Assembly: GCA_019828595.1 (NCBI GenBank)
Contig: JAHQRK010000022.1
Coordinates: forward strand, 1,426,001 to 1,490,000
Origin: Aphanomyces cochlioides
Lineage: Eukaryota > Oomycota > Saprolegniomycetes > Saprolegniales > Verrucalvaceae
DNA: 64,000 nt
Direction: 5' to 3'
Below are positions 23,965-38,128 of this stretch, in pieces. A model generated the notes under the pieces. It saw only the letters and a program-made list of their open reading frames with translations, did no database searches and was not told the DNA's origin. Every line of letters begins with the position of its first letter. Positions within the stretch are counted from its first letter, which is position 1. Both the position numbers and the translations under genes were made by a program.

Positions 23965-25077
23965 TCCTTTTTCGACCCAAATCAACTTTTTTTGCTTCCC
24001 GAATGATATCTCGGCCAATATTTTCTTCCCAACACACGCTATCTCTTATGGCACCTCACATGCTCTTCTTTCAACCGCATCACAACCCGTCATCCCCGCA
24101 CGCCGACGAAATGCGTGTAAAATGACAAAAGTACTAGACTTTGCGTCTCCATTTCTCATCCATGAGGCAAGTGTACCAATCATAAAACACGCATAAATAG
24201 AACAGTTCAAACTGGACTTTCACCGAGACCCTGACACGACAAATATTCCATCTCAGTTTCACTTCAGAAAGGACGATTTTAAATCCTCATTGACTTGGAG
24301 GGGACGCTACTTGAGAAACCCTTCCAGTCATTCCTTACTCTCTTCAAAGCAACAAACTTTTCCAAAATGGACCCAACTTAAACTTAACCACACTAAACAA
24401 ATCTCAACAACAGGTAGCTCCAAAGAAACAGCGATTCGTTCAAATGAATACACAATCGTATCAACCGAGCGCTGGATAGACACATCCACTCGACCTCAGA
24501 GTATGTCTCTCAAAACAATGACAGACAAGATGGAAGAGAGCATCCAATTGGACCGTTGGAACTTATTATAGATTCCAAGATACATATATGTAGATGATTA
24601 CAGGAGGTCCATCGTTCCCTGTGAGTTTGTGTGTTTAGACTCGTTTTTTGTGGGAGGGGGCGATGATCCGCTTTTGGTTTGAAATGAAAGTATTTGAATA
24701 GGTCTACGAGAGGAGACAAACTTTTTCTCCCAAGCCCTTCGAGTATTGCATGTTGGCGAGGACTGACCACTCAGTTTGTCTAGGCTTTGGTTGCGAAAAT
24801 AGAGTGCGCTGAAGGATTTTTGTGTCCAGAGTCGTCGTGAATGGTATGGAAACAGATCACAGACGTGGAGAGAGGAGATGATGTTTGTGACTTGTGAGGT
24901 CGAGTCTATCGTGGGCCGTGTGGTGACAGGATGTTAGTATAGGCGATGTTGTTGTGTGTGCTGACGTGATGGGTTTGGCGTTGAATGTGTGACAAGGATA
25001 GTGTTCCAATGGTTGTGAGAGGGTGCTGGTATGTGATTGATGTGAATGATGAGCAAGGTAGGCATAGTAGACATGGA

Positions 25078-25523
25078 GGTCTTATAGTGTAGCGGTTATC
25101 ACGTCTCCTTGACGTGGAGAATGAGGGGGGAAATTGGCTCAGTGGTAGAGCACACGCTTCGTAAGCGAGAGGTCACCGGTTCGATCCCGGGCTAGGACGA
25201 GGGATTTGCAACCCCTCCACCCCCCCTGTCCGAAAGCACGGTATTTAATGGGATGTATGTAATCGGGAAACTTAAGTGCGCCTCGAACTTACAAGAGAAG
25301 GATTGTCCGGAAGCGGTTACCGGAATGAAAGTGTCAGTTTAATGTGGCCGTTCTGTAAAAACGTGTCGAATCGCTGTACTACCGAAAAGGTAGAACTATC
25401 AAGACAAAGCCGTTAGACCTGGTCCAGCTGAGTTAAAGTAGTTCATATCCACTATAACCTAGGTAATATACTCAATAAACCTTGACGTGGAGAAGGTCCC
25501 CGGTTCAAGTCCGGGTAAGACCA
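25078..25523 (+). pseudogene. tRNA-Val(GAC) split by SINE 7
   Basis: The 5' part is 25078-25121 and the 3' part is 25480-25523. Marker base 25002 is T. Confidence 0.95.
25122..25479 (+). mobile_element. SINE 7 in tRNA-Val
   Basis: A 358-bp majority-type copy with the common 5' junction. Confidence 0.92.
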
Positions 25524-26636
25524 TCCTTTTTCGACCCAAATCAACTTTTTTTGCTTCCCGAATGATATCTCGGCCAATATTTTCTTCCCAACACACGCTA
25601 TCTCTTATGGCACCTCACATGCTCTTCTTTCAACCGCATCACAACCCGTCATCCCCGCACGCCGACGAAATGCGTGTAAAATGACAAAAGTACTAGACTT
25701 TGCGTCTCCATTTCTCATCCATGAGGCAAGTGTACCAATCATAAAACACGCATAAATAGAACAGTTCAAACTGGACTTTCACCGAGACCCTGACACGACA
25801 AATATTCCATCTCAGTTTCACTTCAGAAAGGACGATTTTAAATCCTCATTGACTTGGAGGGGACGCTACTTGAGAAACCCTTCCAGTCATTCCTTACTCT
25901 CTTCAAAGCAACAAACTTTTCCAAAATGGACCCAACTTAAACTTAACCACACTAAACAAATCTCAACAACAGGTAGCTCCAAAGAAACAGCGATTCGTTC
26001 AAATGAATACACAATCGTATCAACCGAGCGCTGGATAGACACATCCACTCGACCTCAGAGTATGTCTCTCAAAACAATGACAGACAAGATGGAAGAGAGC
26101 ATCCAATTGGACCGTTGGAACTTATTATAGATTCCAAGATACATATATGTAGATGATTACAGGAGGTCCATCGTTCCCTGTGAGTTTGTGTGTTTAGACT
26201 CGTTTTTTGTGGGAGGGGGCGATGATCCGCTTTTGGTTTGAAATGAAAGTATTTGAATAGGTCTACGAGAGGAGACAAACTTTTTCTCCCAAGCCCTTCG
26301 AGTATTGCATGTTGGCGAGGACTGACCACTCAGTTTGTCTAGGCTTTGGTTGCGAAAATAGAGTGCGCTGAAGGATTTTTGTGTCCAGAGTCGTCGTGAA
26401 TGGTATGGAAACAGATCACAGACGTGGAGAGAGGAGATGATGTTTGTGACTTGTGAGGTCGAGTCTATCGTGGGCCGTGTGGTGACAGGATGTTAGTATA
26501 GGCGATGTTGTTGTGTGTGCTGACGTGATGGGTTTGGCGTTGAATGTGTGACAAGGATAGCGTTCCAATGGTTGTGAGAGGGTGCTGGTATGTGATTGAT
26601 GTGAATGATGAGCAAGGTAGGCATAGTAGACATGGA

Positions 26637-26709
26637 GGTCTTATAGTGTAGCGGTTATCACGTCTCCTTGACGTGGAGAAGGTCCCCGGTTCAAGTCCGG
26701 GTAAGACCA
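26637..26709 (+). tRNA. tRNA-Val(GAC), intact copy 14
   Basis: Unchanged tRNA and terminator. Confidence 0.95.
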
Positions 26710-27822
26710 TCCTTTTTCGACCCAAATCAACTTTTTTTGCTTCCCGAATGATATCTCGGCCAATATTTTCTTCCCAACACACGCTATCTCTTATGGCACC
26801 TCACATGCTCTTCTTTCAACCGCATCACAACCCGTCATCCCCGCACGCCGACGAAATGCGTGTAAAATGACAAAAGTACTAGACTTTGCGTCTCCATTTC
26901 TCATCCATGAGGCAAGTGTACCAATCATAAAACACGCATAAATAGAACAGTTCAAACTGGACTTTCACCGAGACCCTGACACGACAAATATTCCATCTCA
27001 GTTTCACTTCAGAAAGGACGATTTTAAATCCTCATTGACTTGGAGGGGACGCTACTTGAGAAACCCTTCCAGTCATTCCTTACTCTCTTCAAAGCAACAA
27101 ACTTTTCCAAAATGGACCCAACTTAAACTTAACCACACTAAACAAATCTCAACAACAGGTAGCTCCAAAGAAACAGCGATTCGTTCAAATGAATACACAA
27201 TCGTATCAACCGAGCGCTGGATAGACACATCCACTCGACCTCAGAGTATGTCTCTCAAAACAATGACAGACAAGATGGAAGAGAGCATCCAATTGGACCG
27301 TTGGAACTTATTATAGATTCCAAGATACATATATGTAGATGATTACAGGAGGTCCATCGTTCCCTGTGAGTTTGTGTGTTTAGACTCGTTTTTTGTGGGA
27401 GGGGGCGATGATCCGCTTTTGGTTTGAAATGAAAGTATTTGAATAGGTCTACGAGAGGAGACAAACTTTTTCTCCCAAGCCCTTCGAGTATTGCATGTTG
27501 GCGAGGACTGACCACTCAGTTTGTCTAGGCTTTGGTTGCGAAAATAGAGTGCGCTGAAGGATTTTTGTGTCCAGAGTCGTCGTGAATGGTATGGAAACAG
27601 ATCACAGACGTGGAGAGAGGAGATGATGTTTGTGACTTGTGAGGTCGAGTCTATCGTGGGCCGTGTGGTGACAGGATGTTAGTATAGGCGATGTTGTTGT
27701 GTGTGCTGACGTGATGGGTTTGGCGTTGAATGTGTGACAAGGATAGCGTTCCAATGGTTGTGAGAGGGTGCTGGTATGTGATTGATGTGAATGATGAGCA
27801 AGGTAGGCATAGTAGACATGGA

Positions 27823-27895
27823 GGTCTTATAGTGTAGCGGTTATCACGTCTCCTTGACGTGGAGAAGGTCCCCGGTTCAAGTCCGGGTAAGACCA
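27823..27895 (+). tRNA. tRNA-Val(GAC), intact copy 15
   Basis: Unchanged tRNA; the spacer after it lacks one A near 28185. Confidence 0.95.
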
Positions 27896-29007
27896 TCCTT
27901 TTTCGACCCAAATCAACTTTTTTTGCTTCCCGAATGATATCTCGGCCAATATTTTCTTCCCAACACACGCTATCTCTTATGGCACCTCACATGCTCTTCT
28001 TTCAACCGCATCACAACCCGTCATCCCCGCACGCCGACGAAATGCGTGTAAAATGACAAAAGTACTAGACTTTGCGTCTCCATTTCTCATCCATGAGGCA
28101 AGTGTACCAATCATAAAACACGCATAAATAGAACAGTTCAAACTGGACTTTCACCGAGACCCTGACACGACAAATATTCCATCTCGTTTCACTTCAGAAA
28201 GGACGATTTTAAATCCTCATTGACTTGGAGGGGACGCTACTTGAGAAACCCTTCCAGTCATTCCTTACTCTCTTCAAAGCAACAAACTTTTCCAAAATGG
28301 ACCCAACTTAAACTTAACCACACTAAACAAATCTCAACAACAGGTAGCTCCAAAGAAACAGCGATTCGTTCAAATGAATACACAATCGTATCAACCGAGC
28401 GCTGGATAGACACATCCACTCGACCTCAGAGTATGTCTCTCAAAACAATGACAGACAAGATGGAAGAGAGCATCCAATTGGACCGTTGGAACTTATTATA
28501 GATTCCAAGATACATATATGTAGATGATTACAGGAGGTCCATCGTTCCCTGTGAGTTTGTGTGTTTAGACTCGTTTTTTGTGGGAGGGGGCGATGATCCG
28601 CTTTTGGTTTGAAATGAAAGTATTTGAATAGGTCTACGAGAGGAGACAAACTTTTTCTCCCAAGCCCTTCGAGTATTGCATGTTGGCGAGGACTGACCAC
28701 TCAGTTTGTCTAGGCTTTGGTTGCGAAAATAGAGTGCGCTGAAGGATTTTTGTGTCCAGAGTCGTCGTGAATGGTATGGAAACAGATCACAGACGTGGAG
28801 AGAGGAGATGATGTTTGTGACTTGTGAGGTCGAGTCTATCGTGGGCCGTGTGGTGACAGGATGTTAGTATAGGCGATGTTGTTGTGTGTGCTGACGTGAT
28901 GGGTTTGGCGTTGAATGTGTGACAAGGATAGCGTTCCAATGGTTGTGAGAGGGTGCTGGTATGTGATTGATGTGAATGATGAGCAAGGTAGGCATAGTAG
29001 ACATGGA

Positions 29008-29080
29008 GGTCTTATAGTGTAGCGGTTATCACGTCTCCTTGACGTGGAGAAGGTCCCCGGTTCAAGTCCGGGTAAGACCA
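29008..29080 (+). tRNA. tRNA-Val(GAC), intact copy 16
   Basis: Unchanged tRNA. The spacer after it has two homopolymer changes, one T lost near 29185 and one T gained near 29841, so the unit keeps its usual length. Confidence 0.95.
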
Positions 29081-30193
29081 TCCTTTTTCGACCCAAATCA
29101 ACTTTTTTTGCTTCCCGAATGATATCTCGGCCAATATTTTCTTCCCAACACACGCTATCTCTTATGGCACCTCACATGCTCTTCTTCAACCGCATCACAA
29201 CCCGTCATCCCCGCACGCCGACGAAATGCGTGTAAAATGACAAAAGTACTAGACTTTGCGTCTCCATTTCTCATCCATGAGGCAAGTGTACCAATCATAA
29301 AACACGCATAAATAGAACAGTTCAAACTGGACTTTCACCGAGACCCTGACACGACAAATATTCCATCTCAGTTTCACTTCAGAAAGGACGATTTTAAATC
29401 CTCATTGACTTGGAGGGGACGCTACTTGAGAAACCCTTCCAGTCATTCCTTACTCTCTTCAAAGCAACAAACTTTTCCAAAATGGACCCAACTTAAACTT
29501 AACCACACTAAACAAATCTCAACAACAGGTAGCTCCAAAGAAACAGCGATTCGTTCAAATGAATACACAATCGTATCAACCGAGCGCTGGATAGACACAT
29601 CCACTCGACCTCAGAGTATGTCTCTCAAAACAATGACAGACAAGATGGAAGAGAGCATCCAATTGGACCGTTGGAACTTATTATAGATTCCAAGATACAT
29701 ATATGTAGATGATTACAGGAGGTCCATCGTTCCCTGTGAGTTTGTGTGTTTAGACTCGTTTTTTGTGGGAGGGGGCGATGATCCGCTTTTGGTTTGAAAT
29801 GAAAGTATTTGAATAGGTCTACGAGAGGAGACAAACTTTTTTCTCCCAAGCCCTTCGAGTATTGCATGTTGGCGAGGACTGACCACTCAGTTTGTCTAGG
29901 CTTTGGTTGCGAAAATAGAGTGCGCTGAAGGATTTTTGTGTCCAGAGTCGTCGTGAATGGTATGGAAACAGATCACAGACGTGGAGAGAGGAGATGATGT
30001 TTGTGACTTGTGAGGTCGAGTCTATCGTGGGCCGTGTGGTGACAGGATGTTAGTATAGGCGATGTTGTTGTGTGTGCTGACGTGATGGGTTTGGCGTTGA
30101 ATGTGTGACAAGGATAGTGTTCCAATGGTTGTGAGAGGGTGCTGGTATGTGATTGATGTGAATGATGAGCAAGGTAGGCATAGTAGACATGGA

Positions 30194-30639
30194 GGTCTTA
30201 TAGTGTAGCGGTTATCACGTCTCCTTGACGTGGAGAATGAGGGGGGAAATTGGCTCAGTGGTAGAGCACACGCTTCGTAAGCGAGAGGTCACCGGTTCGA
30301 TCCCGGGCTAGGACGAGGGATTTGCAACCCCTCCACCCCCCCTGTCCGAAAGCACGGTATTTAATGGGATGTATGTAATCGGGAAACTTAAGTGCGCCTC
30401 GAACTTACAAGAGAAGGATTGTCCGGAAGCGGTTACCGGAATGAAAGTGTCAGTTTAATGTGGCCGTTCTGTAAAAACGTGTCGAATCGCTGTACTACCG
30501 AAAAGGTAGAACTATCAAGACAAAGCCGTTAGACCTGGTCCAGCTGAGTTAAAGTAGTTCATATCCACTATAACCTAGGTAATATACTCAATAAACCTTG
30601 ACGTGGAGAAGGTCCCCGGTTCAAGTCCGGGTAAGACCA
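30194..30639 (+). pseudogene. tRNA-Val(GAC) split by SINE 8
   Basis: The 5' part is 30194-30237 and the 3' part is 30596-30639. Marker base 30118 is T. Confidence 0.95.
30238..30595 (+). mobile_element. SINE 8 in tRNA-Val
   Basis: A 358-bp majority-type copy with the common 5' junction. Confidence 0.92.
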
Positions 30640-31752
30640 TCCTTTTTCGACCCAAATCAACTTTTTTTGCTTCCCGAATGATATCTCGGCCAATATTTTC
30701 TTCCCAACACACGCTATCTCTTATGGCACCTCACATGCTCTTCTTTCAACCGCATCACAACCCGTCATCCCCGCACGCCGACGAAATGCGTGTAAAATGA
30801 CAAAAGTACTAGACTTTGCGTCTCCATTTCTCATCCATGAGGCAAGTGTACCAATCATAAAACACGCATAAATAGAACAGTTCAAACTGGACTTTCACCG
30901 AGACCCTGACACGACAAATATTCCATCTCAGTTTCACTTCAGAAAGGACGATTTTAAATCCTCATTGACTTGGAGGGGACGCTACTTGAGAAACCCTTCC
31001 AGTCATTCCTTACTCTCTTCAAAGCAACAAACTTTTCCAAAATGGACCCAACTTAAACTTAACCACACTAAACAAATCTCAACAACAGGTAGCTCCAAAG
31101 AAACAGCGATTCGTTCAAATGAATACACAATCGTATCAACCGAGCGCTGGATAGACACATCCACTCGACCTCAGAGTATGTCTCTCAAAACAATGACAGA
31201 CAAGATGGAAGAGAGCATCCAATTGGACCGTTGGAACTTATTATAGATTCCAAGATACATATATGTAGATGATTACAGGAGGTCCATCGTTCCCTGTGAG
31301 TTTGTGTGTTTAGACTCGTTTTTTGTGGGAGGGGGCGATGATCCGCTTTTGGTTTGAAATGAAAGTATTTGAATAGGTCTACGAGAGGAGACAAACTTTT
31401 TCTCCCAAGCCCTTCGAGTATTGCATGTTGGCGAGGACTGACCACTCAGTTTGTCTAGGCTTTGGTTGCGAAAATAGAGTGCGCTGAAGGATTTTTGTGT
31501 CCAGAGTCGTCGTGAATGGTATGGAAACAGATCACAGACGTGGAGAGAGGAGATGATGTTTGTGACTTGTGAGGTCGAGTCTATCGTGGGCCGTGTGGTG
31601 ACAGGATGTTAGTATAGGCGATGTTGTTGTGTGTGCTGACGTGATGGGTTTGGCGTTGAATGTGTGACAAGGATAGCGTTCCAATGGTTGTGAGAGGGTG
31701 CTGGTATGTGATTGATGTGAATGATGAGCAAGGTAGGCATAGTAGACATGGA

Positions 31753-31825
31753 GGTCTTATAGTGTAGCGGTTATCACGTCTCCTTGACGTGGAGAAGGTC
31801 CCCGGTTCAAGTCCGGGTAAGACCA
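31753..31825 (+). tRNA. tRNA-Val(GAC), intact copy 17
   Basis: Unchanged; first of five consecutive intact units, the longest uninterrupted run in the window. Confidence 0.95.
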
Positions 31826-32938
31826 TCCTTTTTCGACCCAAATCAACTTTTTTTGCTTCCCGAATGATATCTCGGCCAATATTTTCTTCCCAACACACGC
31901 TATCTCTTATGGCACCTCACATGCTCTTCTTTCAACCGCATCACAACCCGTCATCCCCGCACGCCGACGAAATGCGTGTAAAATGACAAAAGTACTAGAC
32001 TTTGCGTCTCCATTTCTCATCCATGAGGCAAGTGTACCAATCATAAAACACGCATAAATAGAACAGTTCAAACTGGACTTTCACCGAGACCCTGACACGA
32101 CAAATATTCCATCTCAGTTTCACTTCAGAAAGGACGATTTTAAATCCTCATTGACTTGGAGGGGACGCTACTTGAGAAACCCTTCCAGTCATTCCTTACT
32201 CTCTTCAAAGCAACAAACTTTTCCAAAATGGACCCAACTTAAACTTAACCACACTAAACAAATCTCAACAACAGGTAGCTCCAAAGAAACAGCGATTCGT
32301 TCAAATGAATACACAATCGTATCAACCGAGCGCTGGATAGACACATCCACTCGACCTCAGAGTATGTCTCTCAAAACAATGACAGACAAGATGGAAGAGA
32401 GCATCCAATTGGACCGTTGGAACTTATTATAGATTCCAAGATACATATATGTAGATGATTACAGGAGGTCCATCGTTCCCTGTGAGTTTGTGTGTTTAGA
32501 CTCGTTTTTTGTGGGAGGGGGCGATGATCCGCTTTTGGTTTGAAATGAAAGTATTTGAATAGGTCTACGAGAGGAGACAAACTTTTTCTCCCAAGCCCTT
32601 CGAGTATTGCATGTTGGCGAGGACTGACCACTCAGTTTGTCTAGGCTTTGGTTGCGAAAATAGAGTGCGCTGAAGGATTTTTGTGTCCAGAGTCGTCGTG
32701 AATGGTATGGAAACAGATCACAGACGTGGAGAGAGGAGATGATGTTTGTGACTTGTGAGGTCGAGTCTATCGTGGGCCGTGTGGTGACAGGATGTTAGTA
32801 TAGGCGATGTTGTTGTGTGTGCTGACGTGATGGGTTTGGCGTTGAATGTGTGACAAGGATAGCGTTCCAATGGTTGTGAGAGGGTGCTGGTATGTGATTG
32901 ATGTGAATGATGAGCAAGGTAGGCATAGTAGACATGGA

Positions 32939-33011
32939 GGTCTTATAGTGTAGCGGTTATCACGTCTCCTTGACGTGGAGAAGGTCCCCGGTTCAAGTCC
33001 GGGTAAGACCA
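32939..33011 (+). tRNA. tRNA-Val(GAC), intact copy 18
   Basis: Unchanged tRNA and terminator. Confidence 0.95.
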
Positions 33012-34124
33012 TCCTTTTTCGACCCAAATCAACTTTTTTTGCTTCCCGAATGATATCTCGGCCAATATTTTCTTCCCAACACACGCTATCTCTTATGGCA
33101 CCTCACATGCTCTTCTTTCAACCGCATCACAACCCGTCATCCCCGCACGCCGACGAAATGCGTGTAAAATGACAAAAGTACTAGACTTTGCGTCTCCATT
33201 TCTCATCCATGAGGCAAGTGTACCAATCATAAAACACGCATAAATAGAACAGTTCAAACTGGACTTTCACCGAGACCCTGACACGACAAATATTCCATCT
33301 CAGTTTCACTTCAGAAAGGACGATTTTAAATCCTCATTGACTTGGAGGGGACGCTACTTGAGAAACCCTTCCAGTCATTCCTTACTCTCTTCAAAGCAAC
33401 AAACTTTTCCAAAATGGACCCAACTTAAACTTAACCACACTAAACAAATCTCAACAACAGGTAGCTCCAAAGAAACAGCGATTCGTTCAAATGAATACAC
33501 AATCGTATCAACCGAGCGCTGGATAGACACATCCACTCGACCTCAGAGTATGTCTCTCAAAACAATGACAGACAAGATGGAAGAGAGCATCCAATTGGAC
33601 CGTTGGAACTTATTATAGATTCCAAGATACATATATGTAGATGATTACAGGAGGTCCATCGTTCCCTGTGAGTTTGTGTGTTTAGACTCGTTTTTTGTGG
33701 GAGGGGGCGATGATCCGCTTTTGGTTTGAAATGAAAGTATTTGAATAGGTCTACGAGAGGAGACAAACTTTTTCTCCCAAGCCCTTCGAGTATTGCATGT
33801 TGGCGAGGACTGACCACTCAGTTTGTCTAGGCTTTGGTTGCGAAAATAGAGTGCGCTGAAGGATTTTTGTGTCCAGAGTCGTCGTGAATGGTATGGAAAC
33901 AGATCACAGACGTGGAGAGAGGAGATGATGTTTGTGACTTGTGAGGTCGAGTCTATCGTGGGCCGTGTGGTGACAGGATGTTAGTATAGGCGATGTTGTT
34001 GTGTGTGCTGACGTGATGGGTTTGGCGTTGAATGTGTGACAAGGATAGCGTTCCAATGGTTGTGAGAGGGTGCTGGTATGTGATTGATGTGAATGATGAG
34101 CAAGGTAGGCATAGTAGACATGGA

Positions 34125-34197
34125 GGTCTTATAGTGTAGCGGTTATCACGTCTCCTTGACGTGGAGAAGGTCCCCGGTTCAAGTCCGGGTAAGACCA
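34125..34197 (+). tRNA. tRNA-Val(GAC), intact copy 19
   Basis: Unchanged tRNA and terminator. Confidence 0.95.
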
Positions 34198-35310
34198 TCC
34201 TTTTTCGACCCAAATCAACTTTTTTTGCTTCCCGAATGATATCTCGGCCAATATTTTCTTCCCAACACACGCTATCTCTTATGGCACCTCACATGCTCTT
34301 CTTTCAACCGCATCACAACCCGTCATCCCCGCACGCCGACGAAATGCGTGTAAAATGACAAAAGTACTAGACTTTGCGTCTCCATTTCTCATCCATGAGG
34401 CAAGTGTACCAATCATAAAACACGCATAAATAGAACAGTTCAAACTGGACTTTCACCGAGACCCTGACACGACAAATATTCCATCTCAGTTTCACTTCAG
34501 AAAGGACGATTTTAAATCCTCATTGACTTGGAGGGGACGCTACTTGAGAAACCCTTCCAGTCATTCCTTACTCTCTTCAAAGCAACAAACTTTTCCAAAA
34601 TGGACCCAACTTAAACTTAACCACACTAAACAAATCTCAACAACAGGTAGCTCCAAAGAAACAGCGATTCGTTCAAATGAATACACAATCGTATCAACCG
34701 AGCGCTGGATAGACACATCCACTCGACCTCAGAGTATGTCTCTCAAAACAATGACAGACAAGATGGAAGAGAGCATCCAATTGGACCGTTGGAACTTATT
34801 ATAGATTCCAAGATACATATATGTAGATGATTACAGGAGGTCCATCGTTCCCTGTGAGTTTGTGTGTTTAGACTCGTTTTTTGTGGGAGGGGGCGATGAT
34901 CCGCTTTTGGTTTGAAATGAAAGTATTTGAATAGGTCTACGAGAGGAGACAAACTTTTTCTCCCAAGCCCTTCGAGTATTGCATGTTGGCGAGGACTGAC
35001 CACTCAGTTTGTCTAGGCTTTGGTTGCGAAAATAGAGTGCGCTGAAGGATTTTTGTGTCCAGAGTCGTCGTGAATGGTATGGAAACAGATCACAGACGTG
35101 GAGAGAGGAGATGATGTTTGTGACTTGTGAGGTCGAGTCTATCGTGGGCCGTGTGGTGACAGGATGTTAGTATAGGCGATGTTGTTGTGTGTGCTGACGT
35201 GATGGGTTTGGCGTTGAATGTGTGACAAGGATAGCGTTCCAATGGTTGTGAGAGGGTGCTGGTATGTGATTGATGTGAATGATGAGCAAGGTAGGCATAG
35301 TAGACATGGA

Positions 35311-35383
35311 GGTCTTATAGTGTAGCGGTTATCACGTCTCCTTGACGTGGAGAAGGTCCCCGGTTCAAGTCCGGGTAAGACCA
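35311..35383 (+). tRNA. tRNA-Val(GAC), intact copy 20
   Basis: Unchanged tRNA and terminator. Confidence 0.95.
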
Positions 35384-36496
35384 TCCTTTTTCGACCCAAA
35401 TCAACTTTTTTTGCTTCCCGAATGATATCTCGGCCAATATTTTCTTCCCAACACACGCTATCTCTTATGGCACCTCACATGCTCTTCTTTCAACCGCATC
35501 ACAACCCGTCATCCCCGCACGCCGACGAAATGCGTGTAAAATGACAAAAGTACTAGACTTTGCGTCTCCATTTCTCATCCATGAGGCAAGTGTACCAATC
35601 ATAAAACACGCATAAATAGAACAGTTCAAACTGGACTTTCACCGAGACCCTGACACGACAAATATTCCATCTCAGTTTCACTTCAGAAAGGACGATTTTA
35701 AATCCTCATTGACTTGGAGGGGACGCTACTTGAGAAACCCTTCCAGTCATTCCTTACTCTCTTCAAAGCAACAAACTTTTCCAAAATGGACCCAACTTAA
35801 ACTTAACCACACTAAACAAATCTCAACAACAGGTAGCTCCAAAGAAACAGCGATTCGTTCAAATGAATACACAATCGTATCAACCGAGCGCTGGATAGAC
35901 ACATCCACTCGACCTCAGAGTATGTCTCTCAAAACAATGACAGACAAGATGGAAGAGAGCATCCAATTGGACCGTTGGAACTTATTATAGATTCCAAGAT
36001 ACATATATGTAGATGATTACAGGAGGTCCATCGTTCCCTGTGAGTTTGTGTGTTTAGACTCGTTTTTTGTGGGAGGGGGCGATGATCCGCTTTTGGTTTG
36101 AAATGAAAGTATTTGAATAGGTCTACGAGAGGAGACAAACTTTTTCTCCCAAGCCCTTCGAGTATTGCATGTTGGCGAGGACTGACCACTCAGTTTGTCT
36201 AGGCTTTGGTTGCGAAAATAGAGTGCGCTGAAGGATTTTTGTGTCCAGAGTCGTCGTGAATGGTATGGAAACAGATCACAGACGTGGAGAGAGGAGATGA
36301 TGTTTGTGACTTGTGAGGTCGAGTCTATCGTGGGCCGTGTGGTGACAGGATGTTAGTATAGGCGATGTTGTTGTGTGTGCTGACGTGATGGGTTTGGCGT
36401 TGAATGTGTGACAAGGATAGCGTTCCAATGGTTGTGAGAGGGTGCTGGTATGTGATTGATGTGAATGATGAGCAAGGTAGGCATAGTAGACATGGA

Positions 36497-36569
36497 GGTC
36501 TTATAGTGTAGCGGTTATCACGTCTCCTTGACGTGGAGAAGGTCCCCGGTTCAAGTCCGGGTAAGACCA
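36497..36569 (+). tRNA. tRNA-Val(GAC), intact copy 21
   Basis: Unchanged; last of the five-unit intact run. Confidence 0.95.
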
Positions 36570-37682
36570 TCCTTTTTCGACCCAAATCAACTTTTTTTGC
36601 TTCCCGAATGATATCTCGGCCAATATTTTCTTCCCAACACACGCTATCTCTTATGGCACCTCACATGCTCTTCTTTCAACCGCATCACAACCCGTCATCC
36701 CCGCACGCCGACGAAATGCGTGTAAAATGACAAAAGTACTAGACTTTGCGTCTCCATTTCTCATCCATGAGGCAAGTGTACCAATCATAAAACACGCATA
36801 AATAGAACAGTTCAAACTGGACTTTCACCGAGACCCTGACACGACAAATATTCCATCTCAGTTTCACTTCAGAAAGGACGATTTTAAATCCTCATTGACT
36901 TGGAGGGGACGCTACTTGAGAAACCCTTCCAGTCATTCCTTACTCTCTTCAAAGCAACAAACTTTTCCAAAATGGACCCAACTTAAACTTAACCACACTA
37001 AACAAATCTCAACAACAGGTAGCTCCAAAGAAACAGCGATTCGTTCAAATGAATACACAATCGTATCAACCGAGCGCTGGATAGACACATCCACTCGACC
37101 TCAGAGTATGTCTCTCAAAACAATGACAGACAAGATGGAAGAGAGCATCCAATTGGACCGTTGGAACTTATTATAGATTCCAAGATACATATATGTAGAT
37201 GATTACAGGAGGTCCATCGTTCCCTGTGAGTTTGTGTGTTTAGACTCGTTTTTTGTGGGAGGGGGCGATGATCCGCTTTTGGTTTGAAATGAAAGTATTT
37301 GAATAGGTCTACGAGAGGAGACAAACTTTTTCTCCCAAGCCCTTCGAGTATTGCATGTTGGCGAGGACTGACCACTCAGTTTGTCTAGGCTTTGGTTGCG
37401 AAAATAGAGTGCGCTGAAGGATTTTTGTGTCCAGAGTCGTCGTGAATGGTATGGAAACAGATCACAGACGTGGAGAGAGGAGATGATGTTTGTGACTTGT
37501 GAGGTCGAGTCTATCGTGGGCCGTGTGGTGACAGGATGTTAGTATAGGCGATGTTGTTGTGTGTGCTGACGTGATGGGTTTGGCGTTGAATGTGTGACAA
37601 GGATAGTGTTCCAATGGTTGTGAGAGGGTGCTGGTATGTGATTGATGTGAATGATGAGCAAGGTAGGCATAGTAGACATGGA

Positions 37683-38128
37683 GGTCTTATAGTGTAGCGG
37701 TTATCACGTCTCCTTGACGTGGAGAATGAGGGGGGAAATTGGCTCAGTGGTAGAGCACACGCTTCGTAAGCGAGAGGTCACCGGTTCGATCCCGGGCTAG
37801 GACGAGGGATTTGCAACCCCTCCACCCCCCCTGTCCGAAAGCACGGTATTTAATGGGATGTATGTAATCGGGAAACTTAAGTGCGCCTCGAACTTACAAG
37901 AGAAGGATTGTCCGGAAGCGGTTACCGGAATGAAAGTGTCAGTTTAATGTGGCCGTTCTGTAAAAACGTGTCGAATCGCTGTACTACCGAAAAGGTAGAA
38001 CTATCAAGACAAAGCCGTTAGACCTGGTCCAGCAGAGTTAAAGTAGTTCATATCCACTATAACCTAGGTAATATACTCAATAAACCTTGACGTGGAGAAG
38101 GTCCCCGGTTCAAGTCCGGGTAAGACCA
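37683..38128 (+). pseudogene. tRNA-Val(GAC) split by SINE 9
   Basis: The 5' part is 37683-37726 and the 3' part is 38085-38128. Marker base 37607 is T. Confidence 0.95.
37727..38084 (+). mobile_element. SINE 9 in tRNA-Val
   Basis: This 358-bp copy carries a private T-to-A change at 38034 in the 3' region and is otherwise majority type. Confidence 0.92.
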